Shown here one piece after another: positions 52,728-60,298 of a stretch of DNA of 64,000 nucleotides. Below the pieces are notes generated by a model, which was not told the DNA's origin, did no database searches, and was given only the letters and a program-made list of their open reading frames with translations. A program made the position numbers and the translations under genes. Within the stretch, counting starts at the first letter, position 1, and each line of letters starts with the position of its first letter. Source of the DNA: Pseudomonas fluorescens. GTDB lineage: Bacteria > Pseudomonadota > Gammaproteobacteria > Pseudomonadales > Pseudomonadaceae. Where the stretch lies: positions 5,813,501 to 5,877,500 of the forward strand of contig NZ_LR134318.1 in assembly GCF_900636825.1 (NCBI RefSeq). Direction: 5' to 3'.

Positions 52728-52868
52728 GCGCACAGCCTCAAAAGGAAAATGAACGGCCGGGGCAGTGTAAGGGATTCGGACGATAACGCCAGTATCTGAC
52801 GCTGTTGGAAGAGGATGCTGACTATTTCCCGCACGATGACCGCCAAGTCACGATTCAGCGCTCGCCGA

Positions 52869-52990
52869 CTGATCGTTCCCTCGCTCCGCGTGGGAATGCA
52901 TCCCGAGACGCTCTGCCTCTCACCACTCACCTTTCCCACGCCTGGTGAGACACATCCCTGTAGGAGCTGGCGATGCCTGCGATCCTTTGA
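52869..52990. repeat. Degenerate repeat remnants in a gene-free stretch
   Basis: The 585-bp gap 52728-53312 holds two repeat remnants. 52869-52918 resembles the dispersed GTTCCCACGCTCCGCGTGGGAATGCA repeat (TCGTTCCCTCGCTCCGCGTG, GAATGCATCCCGAGACGCTC). 52958-52990 is half of a GTAGGAGC REP (CTGTAGGAGCTGGCGATGCC) with no partner arm. The remainder (53090-53312) is the hairpin-rich leader listed next. Confidence 0.65.
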
Positions 52991-53077
52991 TTTTCCGGCC
53001 CGCGAATCCATGGGAAATTTCCTGCGAAGTGCCGGGCTGTCCGTGAACTAGGCGGGATTGGTTGTGAGGGATAGGCT

Positions 53078-53312
53078 TTGTATGTCGCCGCAAAATCGGC
53101 GATACGGACGTGCAAGTCCGGCGGGAGTACACATTGGTTATGGCAATTCGCCGAGCGTTTTCCTATGCTCGCGGATCGTTATGGCTGCTGTGTATGGGAG
53201 GCCTTCGGGTCTGCCGGGTGACTCCACCGGTCTTGCACACCTATGCACAGCTGCCACCCCTGTCGAAGTGCGAGCGAAACGGTGCCAGCTCCTGAAACTG
53301 GAGTAAGACCGA
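53078..53312 (+). ncRNA. Hairpin-rich leader upstream of the DUF6124 gene
   Basis: Two small adjacent stems are visible: CGCCG-CAAAAT-CGGCG near 53086-53101 and CGGAC-GTGCAA-GTCCG near 53104-53119. A GC-rich segment (53200-53310) follows, with CACACCTATGCACAGCTGCC and GGTGCCAGCTCCTGAAACTGG, ending in the ribosome site region CTGGAGTAAGACCGA before the ATG. I have an impression that similar leaders precede DUF6124/DUF3077-type genes elsewhere in Pseudomonas. Read as protein it gives only an 82-residue frame without family features. A structured 5' UTR is inferred, not shown. Confidence 0.4.
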
Positions 53313-53683
53313 ATGAAGAAACCAACACCCAACCCCCCGGAAACGCCGGACATATCGCCCTACGAATCTCTGGAATCAAAGAAATTCCACGAAGCCGCCG
53401 AACGCGCCCTCGACCACCACTTCAAACCGCCCACCGAACCACATCTCAAACGCGAAACCGGCCTCTTCAACTCTCCCCCGGCACCGACGCCGAAGCCCTC
53501 AAGGCCAACGCCTCCGAAGACCTGCTGTCCATCAGCGTCATCGCCTGCGACCTGGCTGACGATCTGCACGGCTCACGCCGCTCGGTGGCACTGGAGCTGA
53601 GCCGAATGGCGGACGGGGTGCGACTGATGGTGGAAGGGACGCTTGATCATATCGAGGTGAAGAGCGCGGCGGCGAAGCCGTAG
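53313..53683 (+). pseudogene. DUF6124-family protein gene with a one-base frameshift
   Basis: The N-terminal half reads MKKPTPNPPETPDISPYESL and SKKFHEAAERALDHHF, the DUF6124 (formerly DUF3077) hallmark, from ATG 53313. After GLFN at about 53471 the family pattern continues in another frame: GTDAEALKANASEDLLSIS, then GSRRSVALELSRMADG, to a stop at 53683. One missing base explains this; restoring a sixth C to the CCCCC run at 53475-53479 rejoins both halves as one protein of about 123 residues. Unrepaired, translation ends at 53600. It could be a true pseudogene, slippage, or a sequencing error in a homopolymer. Function of the family is unknown. Confidence 0.75.
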
Positions 53684-53745
53684 CGGGATTTGCGGATGAA
53701 AAAAAGTGGACGCCAAGTCCCCTTTCTAAAGCTCGATAACAAAAA

Positions 53746-54849
53746 CTAGCGAAAGTCCTCTGCGCTTTTTGGGCGCGCTTCCAACCCCCGGAGCGGCGCC
53801 CGGTTTATGTAGGCATTCCCTCCCTCACCGCAATACTGCCGGAACACCGCCTTGTCGTCCTTGAGCACCGTCAGATAACTCAGAAAGGCTTGATTAACGA
53901 GGTAGGTATAAGCACCGTTTTTGAACTTGATGATGTTCAAGTTCACGCTGCCTTCAGAAGCGTTCACGACAAAGAATTTGCCCTTGGGTGGCAAAGCCGT
54001 CTTCGGATAGATCATCTCTATTTTGCTCGGCACGCCGTAACGGTACTGAACAAAACCGGCCGTGGGCTTGCTGTTTCCCCGTGCACAAACGGAAACCGTC
54101 TTACCACCCTCCAACGGGCAACTGAAGTAAATGTCTTCGTCATCTGAACACAACGTTCCATCCTGCCTGCCCTTCAATGGCGCTGTTTCTTGCGAGACGC
54201 GTACTGATATTTGAGTGACATCGGCGCAATTGGACAAACACACCAGCTTCGAAAGATCCGGAACATCGCTTTCAGTAAACAGGTAAGTCGCTGAACCATC
54301 ACGGTTGCGAGCGTGGTAAACGGGAACACTGACAGCCAGCCCCTTGGCTGACACGGGCACGATTTCATCCTTCCCTGAGACGACCCAGCCTTCAGCACCA
54401 CCGCACAACGCCTCCAAGGCAACTTCACTGAAGGGTTCTTTCGTTGGCACTGCGAACGGCTTGGCATCACCTCGACAGTCATAGCCGTGCCAGTACGGTC
54501 CGGTGTTCGGGTCAATGTCTGTCGAGAAAATATAGGCGCCGTCGAGTACTACTTTTCCGCCGTTGTAAGTAAAAACCAGCCAACGACGCGTCTTTGCCTG
54601 GGAGTAGTTTTCGTTCTCCAGAATGTAACGCTCGCCATCTCGATACAGCCAGAAACCACTCATTGCTCCGGCCGATTCCGCCTCGTCGGAGAGACGTTGC
54701 CCGGATTTTGCGTCCACCAGAAGGTTTTCTTTCAACGCCAACGCACAGCCGCTGCCCGCGTCCATGCAGGACTTAAGGGACGGGAACATTGGCCCCGCAG
54801 CCACAGAGAAAGAGCACAGCAATAACGCGACCAAAGCTAATCTTTTCAA
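53746..54849 (-). CDS. Exported protein of unknown function, last gene of the T6SS-linked tail
   Basis: 367 residues from a TTG start at 54849 (GGGAGG four bases upstream), giving a clean Sec signal (LKRLALVALLLCSFSVAAG). The frame start at 54945 would bury that signal behind 33 residues and run through a terminator. Cys pairs are frequent (SCMDAGSGC, CLSNC, CSDDEDIYFSC, CARG), suggesting disulphides in the periplasm. Low-complexity beta-rich sequence with no catalytic motif I recognise. It has its own unit after the terminator at 54891-54911. A role as immunity or stress-protection protein is inference from location only. Confidence 0.65.
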   Translation of the reverse strand: MKRLALVALLLCSFSVAAGPMFPSLKSCMDAGSGCALALKENLLVDAKSGQRLSDEAESAGAMSGFWLYRDGERYILENENYSQAKTRRWLVFTYNGGKVVLDGAYIFSTDIDPNTGPYWHGYDCRGDAKPFAVPTKEPFSEVALEALCGGAEGWVVSGKDEIVPVSAKGLAVSVPVYHARNRDGSATYLFTESDVPDLSKLVCLSNCADVTQISVRVSQETAPLKGRQDGTLCSDDEDIYFSCPLEGGKTVSVCARGNSKPTAGFVQYRYGVPSKIEMIYPKTALPPKGKFFVVNASEGSVNLNIIKFKNGAYTYLVNQAFLSYLTVLKDDKAVFRQYCGEGGNAYINRAPLRGLEARPKSAEDFR

Positions 54850-54890
54850 CTCGCCTCCCCGCTGATGATTCAAGAGCCTGATTGAATATG

Positions 54891-54911
54891 AAAAAAGGGG
54901 CGTTAAGCCCC
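54891..54911 (-). terminator. Rho-independent terminator within the exported-protein cluster
   Basis: Minus-strand GGGGCTTAACGCCCC followed by T6, 22 bases after the stop of the gene ending at 54933. Confidence 0.85.
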
Positions 54912-54932
54912 CCAACGTGAGTATTCCCTGTC

Positions 54933-55364
54933 TCACCACTGGCAACCTGTTTCAGGCTTCGAATCCACGTTGTAATCATTTTCAAACGAATACTTCTTTG
55001 CAGATTTGTAATTTGTATACGTCATCGCATCAACACGGCCACCCTGAGTGACCATCTGATACTCACCTGACAGAGCGCCATCAACCACTTCAACCCAAGT
55101 CGTCGTGTACTGATAGGGGCGACCATACGCAAGCTCTTCTTGCTCAGTGTTGCGGTGAACCAGCCCAATAGCCTTTTTCGACTTGCTGTACTTGACGCCA
55201 GCACCGCTCCATTTGGCGACAGAATCGTAATAGGTTCTGAATTCAAAATTTATGGGCTTGCCTTCGTAGGAGCGGAAGCAAAAAACCTCGGTCGTGACCT
55301 CGCTATGAGCCGCCAGAGGAACGATAACGAGCAACGCGGAAAACAATGCAGACGAAAATTTCAA
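54933..55364 (-). CDS. Small exported protein of unknown function
   Basis: 143 residues from a TTG at 55364, which has AAAGGA nine bases upstream and yields a textbook signal peptide (LKFSSALFSALLVIVPLAAHS). ATG 55373 is directly abutted by the GGA and is less likely; the frame from 55433 is rejected. The mature part is Tyr/Ser/Lys-rich with two Cys (TEVFCFRS and the terminal TGCQW), probably one disulphide. No family recognised. It lies 52 bases behind the LprI-domain gene and is followed by a terminator, so it ends the longer transcript. Confidence 0.65.
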   Translation of the reverse strand: MKFSSALFSALLVIVPLAAHSEVTTEVFCFRSYEGKPINFEFRTYYDSVAKWSGAGVKYSKSKKAIGLVHRNTEQEELAYGRPYQYTTTWVEVVDGALSGEYQMVTQGGRVDAMTYTNYKSAKKYSFENDYNVDSKPETGCQW

Positions 55365-55416
55365 ACCGAACATTCCTTTAGCGGTTTCATGGGTATCAGC
55401 AAACGATTCGGGCCTG

Positions 55417-56181
55417 TTATGCCCCAGGCTCAACCGCGTCGCACTTCAGCTCTTTGATTTGCTCGTTCTTGATCGGAATCACACAAGCGAGGCGCTTCTC
55501 TCCGAGCCCACGAAGCTCCGTCAACCTTAGCGTCACGTGCAATCCATCATCGGCAAACGCATGATCCTCAAACCCGGCATCGGCATAGTCCGTCCAAAAT
55601 GCCTTGCCCTCGAAACTGCAAAACCGCTCGGAGGACAGCACTCTCCAACCGCCGTTGGGCGCCAGTATCTGGACCGTCAGGCATGGGCTGCCAAAGGTGC
55701 TGACATAACGTGCCACGACATCGCCGAAGCGCTGAGAGCCGGACAGGTACACCTTGTTGAGATCGACTACATTACCCGGCTCATCAGCGACGATTGTGTC
55801 CAGGTAGGCCGCACGCTCCAGACTTATTCTGGCCATGCAGTTGCTGATCGTCGTGACATGCGCTGCCACCCCAGGCTCGATTTCCGTGGCTTCAAGCGGG
55901 CACGTGGTGTCGCGTAGCTTGATCCAGGCGCGCTGAGATTCTCTGGCCATGGCGACCAGCGCCTTACCCTGCTCAGGGTCGCGCCGCTGTTGAGCCTCAA
56001 ACCGTCCCAGCAGTTTCTTGTAGCTGGCATTGAGTTGCGTGTCGGCTTCCTTGAGGGCTGCCTCCACACACCGATCAACCTGGGCGCTAACGGTGATTTC
56101 TTTGCAGTCGTCCTCGGCCATCGCGAAGGAGACAAACAGACACCCAAAGGACAACGCGATAAAACGTGCAAACATGTTCAA
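55417..56181 (-). CDS. Exported protein with N-terminal LprI-like (DUF1311) domain
   Basis: 254 residues. Signal peptide to about AMAEDD, then the DUF1311/lysozyme-inhibitor LprI pattern at about 24-125 (DCKEITVSAQVDRCVEAALKEAD, LNASYKKLLGRF, AWIKLRDTTCPLEA, NCMARISLERAAYL) with its conserved Cys. The second half (about 130-254) is unlike LprI: DLNKVYLSGSQRFGD and VTLRLTELRGLGEKRLACVI, reminiscent of a small beta domain. LprI proteins inhibit lysozyme-type hydrolases in the periplasm, so a protective role against a cell-wall-degrading toxin is a fair hypothesis. TTG 56181 overlaps the preceding stop (TTGA); ATG 56175 is the alternative. Confidence 0.7.
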   Translation of the reverse strand: MNMFARFIALSFGCLFVSFAMAEDDCKEITVSAQVDRCVEAALKEADTQLNASYKKLLGRFEAQQRRDPEQGKALVAMARESQRAWIKLRDTTCPLEATEIEPGVAAHVTTISNCMARISLERAAYLDTIVADEPGNVVDLNKVYLSGSQRFGDVVARYVSTFGSPCLTVQILAPNGGWRVLSSERFCSFEGKAFWTDYADAGFEDHAFADDGLHVTLRLTELRGLGEKRLACVIPIKNEQIKELKCDAVEPGA

Positions 56182-57041
56182 TTTTTCATTTCCTGAATGG
56201 CTGATCGCTCAATTACGCGTTGAGGTATTTTCTGCGCCTTGCCGTCGGCGCTCATCCCGTCGCGGTATTGGCTGTAATAGCGCTGCGCTTCGCCTTTCCG
56301 ATCATGGCGCCAGAGCGAGTCGGCTATGTTCAACATCAGTACCGTGCGCTTACCAACGGACTCAACGCCGCGATAAAACTTCAGCGCCAGCTCATCGTTA
56401 CCGCCCTCGGCCAAGTAGAAAGCCAAGTCGTTGAAAGCTTGAACATTGCGCGCCGGTGGGTGACAAGCCATATAGGACTCTGGACTTATAGTGCGAAGAT
56501 TGAATGCGAGTTCTTCCACGCGAGATTGCGGCTTCTCAATATTTGAGACCTGCTTCAATAAGTCCTTTGGAGACGGCGTCTGCATGACGAGGTCAGGCGC
56601 ATCCTCTTCTCCGGAAATCCACCGATTGCCCTCCCACTTGCCGTAGCAAAACCTGGCTGCAGGCTGACTGAGCACGCAACCGGTCTCCATCGAAATGACC
56701 CCGCAACCAGTTTCCTCTGTCGGGATTTCTTCACCCTCCTGGCCAATGACAACGCCATACAAAGTCTGAAGGAGGAGCAATGTTTTCTTGTCGGGACTTA
56801 ACCAAGCCTCATGCGTTTCAGTACCCACCGCGGGTACATAGAGGGGAAACGTTTTTCCATTGGCGGTAAACGAGGCGACCGCCGACTCCGCAGCAGGCCT
56901 GCCCCATGTCTTGTCCTTCAGCGTCACTAAGTGCCCGCCAACCCCCACGATCTGAATATTTTCAGACAAGGCATTGGCTGAAGCTGACAGGCTCATGACA
57001 ATCATCATCCGCTTAAGGGTGCCCGCGAGAAGATGATTCAT
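56178..57041 (-). CDS. Exported protein with C-terminal TPR-like segment, unknown function
   Basis: 287 residues. ATG 57041 (AGGAG seven bases upstream) gives an N-terminal signal near MMIVMSLSASANA. The N-terminal 150 residues form a beta-rich domain (IQIVGVGGHLVTLKDKTWG, PDKKTLLLLQTLYGVVIG) with Cys pairs. The C-terminal ~70 residues look like one or two TPR-type helical hairpins (AFNDLAFYLAEGGNDELALK, LNIADSLWRHDRKGEAQRYY). No known family assigned. The start sits just after the stop of the 57046 gene; the end overlaps the LprI-domain gene by four bases, so the three are translationally linked. Confidence 0.65.
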   Translation of the reverse strand: MNHLLAGTLKRMMIVMSLSASANALSENIQIVGVGGHLVTLKDKTWGRPAAESAVASFTANGKTFPLYVPAVGTETHEAWLSPDKKTLLLLQTLYGVVIGQEGEEIPTEETGCGVISMETGCVLSQPAARFCYGKWEGNRWISGEEDAPDLVMQTPSPKDLLKQVSNIEKPQSRVEELAFNLRTISPESYMACHPPARNVQAFNDLAFYLAEGGNDELALKFYRGVESVGKRTVLMLNIADSLWRHDRKGEAQRYYSQYRDGMSADGKAQKIPQRVIERSAIQEMKN

Positions 57042-57045
57042 CCGC

Positions 57046-57552
57046 TCACTCCTCATCCATCGGCGACGATTCCACGTCGGTCATGCTCAGCAGTCGAAAT
57101 TCATTGTTCACAAACTCGTAGTAACGATCCCGGTTACCACTTTCCAACGCATTCCCCTGCGCATCTTCTTCGCCGTCGAGCGTGATGCCGGAGACGATGA
57201 CCAAACGACTATCGGGCTGGTAAACCATGCCAAACGTGCTGCCGTCGTAAGCATTCGGCAGACCTCCAACCACTTCACCGGTCTGGGCGTCCAGCACTTC
57301 GCCGCAAATGGCGCTGCCGCCACAACCGAGCCTGTGCAGGATGTAATGGCCGGCGAAGTTGACCTTGCCTTGCGGGGCTTGCACCCGTGCCTGATCCATC
57401 ATTGGACTGCTGTTCTCTTGCGGCACCAGTTTATGGTTGGGCCCGTTGAAAACTGGCGTGACGGTGTAATCCTTGAAGGCTGGATCGGCAGCGAATGCCA
57501 TGGACGCGGCAGCCAATATCAAGCTGCCGAGAAGAACCGAAAATCCTTTCAC
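57046..57552 (-). CDS. Small exported protein, GCGGSxxCGEVLDxxTG type
   Basis: 168 residues from a GTG at 57552 (GGAG seven bases upstream). Signal peptide ends near AFAAD. The core NFAGHYILHRLGCGGSAICGEVLDAQTGEVVG is a pattern I have seen in many uncharacterised periplasmic proteins: a beta propeller-like strand set with a Cys pair. C-terminus acidic (SPMDEE). First of three coupled genes, downstream of the phospholipase effector and separated from it by a GGGGACAGACC palindrome. Function unknown. Confidence 0.65.
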   Translation of the reverse strand: MKGFSVLLGSLILAAASMAFAADPAFKDYTVTPVFNGPNHKLVPQENSSPMMDQARVQAPQGKVNFAGHYILHRLGCGGSAICGEVLDAQTGEVVGGLPNAYDGSTFGMVYQPDSRLVIVSGITLDGEEDAQGNALESGNRDRYYEFVNNEFRLLSMTDVESSPMDEE

Positions 57553-57610
57553 GCTTTAGCTCCATCTATGCAATGCATCGTCAACATCCCCACTCGAAGG
57601 CGAGAGAAAA

Positions 57611-57664
57611 GGGGACAGACCACGTTTTTCGGGTAATTACTAAAACCGTGGTCTGTCCCCATTT
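57611..57664. repeat. GGGGACAGACCACG palindrome (RAYT-type REP)
   Basis: AAAAGGGGACAGACCACGTT faces AACCGTGGTCTGTCCCCATT across a loop of about 15 bases, in the 133-bp gap between the effector and the exported-protein genes. The GGGGACAG core is typical of REPs mobilised by a Y1 (IS200-like RAYT) transposase of a type different from those that spread the GTAGGAGC family. No transposase gene is in the window. Confidence 0.75.
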
Positions 57665-57685
57665 CCCGCTGTTCACCTATTACGA

Positions 57686-60298
57686 TTACACCTTCTTCTC
57701 CGACACCTTCAGATTGCCGGCCTGCTCGGCCACCAAGTCCATCCAGCCACCGGGCTTTTCTTCATCATTAGCGGCTTCCGCCACCATACCGGCCAATGAA
57801 CCGAAGTCCTTCTTGCGCGCAGCTTCGGCTGCTTCCACCGCTTGATGGGCAACCAGGATTTTCTGTAGTGCCGCGGTGTTGGCAGTGGCTTCGCTCAACG
57901 GTTTAAGCGGAGGCAAGGCGGCGACTTTGGCGACCATATCGCCCGGCGTCTTGGTGAACGACCTCAGAGCATCCAGATTGCTTGCCATCGGAATCGCGAT
58001 ACCGGTAAGCGGGTCGAATGCGCTGATTTCTGGTAGGCCTTTCCCGGTCAGTATTGGTCGAGCGGCGTTCATCAGAGGAAGTGCCAGCAACATACGCGGA
58101 TCGCGTTTTTTTATGCTCAAACCGATACTGGCTACCGCGACGCCGATGCCGATAACACGCCCAGCTGTGGCAACCAAAGACAGCTGTTTGTTTGACTCAT
58201 TATCGAAATGCACCAGACGTATGCGGAAGTAATCTGTGAAAGGTTCGCGTGGCCCTAAGCCAGATGTATTCATAAACCATGCGCGAGAGTCATGAACCTG
58301 ATCATCAAACAGTGCAACCAATTCTTCTTGACCCTGACGCACTTTGTTTGGCCCGCTGAACATTTCCTTGTAACGCGCCGTGCCATTGTCGTACAGGTAG
58401 TTGTACTCCTCGGCTTCATCTTCCTCGTTGATAGCGTAGACAGTGCCGCCAACCAACATATCGACGATCGTGCTGCCGATTTTCCAGTCATCCAGGATTC
58501 CCCATTCCTTCAGGTAGTCATGACGGAACTCAGCAGCCGCACCCAAGAGCTGAACTCGATCGAGGGGTGGATCGAAAGCTTTCTCCAGACGAATGCTGTC
58601 GACCTTTTCCTGGCCCCCCACAATCTGGACATTTAATTGATATTCTTTTTCCTGCGCCTCAGTGTAAGTGGGCAGCGGTTGCCCTTGGGCAGCGGCAGCA
58701 GATTCAGCGGAGCGACGCTTATAGATCGCACTCCAGGCATCCTGCTGGGCCGCCGGCATATCCTTGTCGACATTTGCAAAGAAACCACGTTGTGCTAAGC
58801 CACCGGCATAACGATCAATACGCCAGCCCGTAATGAGCGCCTGCTCACGCTTGATCATTTCATCGAGAGTGCCGCCTTTGACTTGAGACTGCCATGCATT
58901 GAAACGTTTGATCAGCTCGTCTGAAACCTTGAATTCGATTTCCGTTTCTGGGGCCATCACACGCCAGTCTTCGTGAACATCTGGCTGGCTTGCCGGCTCA
59001 GGTACCTGCAAAGGTGCACCTGCCTTGAAAGCTTCTGCATAAAGATGATGCAGCGGTATTTGCGATAGCACGTGGTCAGTACCCGGTAGGGCTTTGCCCT
59101 GACTTCCAGGTGGATAGCCCCCGCCCACATCTGAGTGCACCCCAGGGTAGAGATATTCTTCCGTTCCACTCCGATAACTTGACGCCTGAGTGTCATCCCG
59201 TTGGCCAGCAGCGTTTTTGGGCCTACGCCTGATTGAGTCTAAGGGGAAGCTGGCGCGCTGTTCGTGTGCTGATACCAGATGAACGCAACGCTTCAAAAAG
59301 TGGCAATCATCAGGAAGTGCGGTACTCATGCATTTTTCTACTGCCTCATCTGGCAGGCGCATTGTATCGTCAGCCCAGCCCATATGACCCGCTGCAAAAG
59401 GCATGCTATCTGCCATACCTACAGCCGCTACCGTGTCACAGATGCCGAGAAATTCGATAGATATTGGCAGTCCGGCAAAGCGGTACTCGGTCTGGCCATC
59501 AGCGCCAGTGCAACGAGTTAAGGTTTGCAGCCAATTAGCAAATGTCCGAGCCTGTGCTGCGCCACGGGAAAAACCATAAACATACAATCGCATAGCGAGA
59601 ATGTGAGGTTTAACTTCCTCATCAACGCGCTTTTTTAACGCTTCCTCGAATTTCTGAATCTCTGGTCGCATTGCTGCTTCACGGTTTTTTTCTCCATTTT
59701 CCAAGAGTCCACCCGTGATCGCAGTCACCAGCCCGGTGGACATTGCACCTATCAGTCGCCGCATATCAGGCACAGCAAGGGCAGTAGACTCCAATGTCAG
59801 CTTTAATGCGTCCAGCATTCGAGTGAGCCCCCAGTTAATCCGGTTCTCACCCCCGCTCGCGAACATCAAACCACCATCGCTTGGCGTAAATTCGAGTATG
59901 TCAGGAAAAACGGTACCTACCCCTGGGCTGTAGTAACGAAAATATCCTTGCGCTTGCGCGTCGCTGGAGTCGCCGACACTGGCATGGAACATCCGAGCGA
60001 TATTGCTGCGCGACGACGGAGTGGAAGAACCATCGGCCTGGTCATTGTTGTTGGTACCATCGAAAGCAAGGGTGATATGCAGGGTCTTACTGCAAGGTGG
60101 GCCGCTCTGAATATCACCTTTCGCCTGTAATAACTTTCGTTGCTGATTTCCAAACGCGACCTCATCACGCTTTTGCAGTTTTATATTTTCCGTCAACTGA
60201 CTCGGCTCCCTTGGCAACCGGCGAGTCAAAGGAAAACTAGGGGCCACTAGTGCGCCAGCAGGTTTTGAAGTGGCTCCCGAATTCAAAAAGTCGGACAT
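57686..60298 (-). CDS. Type VI secretion phospholipase effector, Tle1-like (DUF2235)
   Basis: 870 residues. The DUF2235 alpha/beta-hydrolase domain opens with LHITLAFDGTNNN (near 73-85), the nucleophile motif is YGFSRGAA with S244, D288 (GICDTV) and H388 (GVHSDVGGGY) complete a probable Ser-Asp-His triad. The C-terminal ~300 residues are not catalytic and include a hydrophobic stretch (ATAGRVIGIGVAVASIGLSI). Tle1 proteins are phospholipase A effectors that act on periplasmic-side membrane lipids of competitors. AAGGAG precedes the ATG; it overlaps the upstream DUF3304 gene by 16 bases. Delivery by the VgrG encoded upstream via the DUF4123 adaptor is inferred from gene order. Confidence 0.85.
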   Translation of the reverse strand: MSDFLNSGATSKPAGALVAPSFPLTRRLPREPSQLTENIKLQKRDEVAFGNQQRKLLQAKGDIQSGPPCSKTLHITLAFDGTNNNDQADGSSTPSSRSNIARMFHASVGDSSDAQAQGYFRYYSPGVGTVFPDILEFTPSDGGLMFASGGENRINWGLTRMLDALKLTLESTALAVPDMRRLIGAMSTGLVTAITGGLLENGEKNREAAMRPEIQKFEEALKKRVDEEVKPHILAMRLYVYGFSRGAAQARTFANWLQTLTRCTGADGQTEYRFAGLPISIEFLGICDTVAAVGMADSMPFAAGHMGWADDTMRLPDEAVEKCMSTALPDDCHFLKRCVHLVSAHEQRASFPLDSIRRRPKNAAGQRDDTQASSYRSGTEEYLYPGVHSDVGGGYPPGSQGKALPGTDHVLSQIPLHHLYAEAFKAGAPLQVPEPASQPDVHEDWRVMAPETEIEFKVSDELIKRFNAWQSQVKGGTLDEMIKREQALITGWRIDRYAGGLAQRGFFANVDKDMPAAQQDAWSAIYKRRSAESAAAAQGQPLPTYTEAQEKEYQLNVQIVGGQEKVDSIRLEKAFDPPLDRVQLLGAAAEFRHDYLKEWGILDDWKIGSTIVDMLVGGTVYAINEEDEAEEYNYLYDNGTARYKEMFSGPNKVRQGQEELVALFDDQVHDSRAWFMNTSGLGPREPFTDYFRIRLVHFDNESNKQLSLVATAGRVIGIGVAVASIGLSIKKRDPRMLLALPLMNAARPILTGKGLPEISAFDPLTGIAIPMASNLDALRSFTKTPGDMVAKVAALPPLKPLSEATANTAALQKILVAHQAVEAAEAARKKDFGSLAGMVAEAANDEEKPGGWMDLVAEQAGNLKVSEKKV

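Noticed and set aside
53058..53306. 82-codon frame before the DUF6124 gene
   Set aside because: No protein-family pattern and it overlaps hairpins; treated as a leader RNA instead.
52728..53312. Integrase or tRNA marking an island boundary
   Set aside because: None found; only repeat remnants and the leader are seen, so the insertion mechanism is unresolved.
57611..57664. Simple rho-independent terminator only
   Set aside because: The stem is flanked by AT-rich bases, but the long conserved GGGGACAGACC arm points to a REP-type mobile palindrome; terminator function may be secondary.
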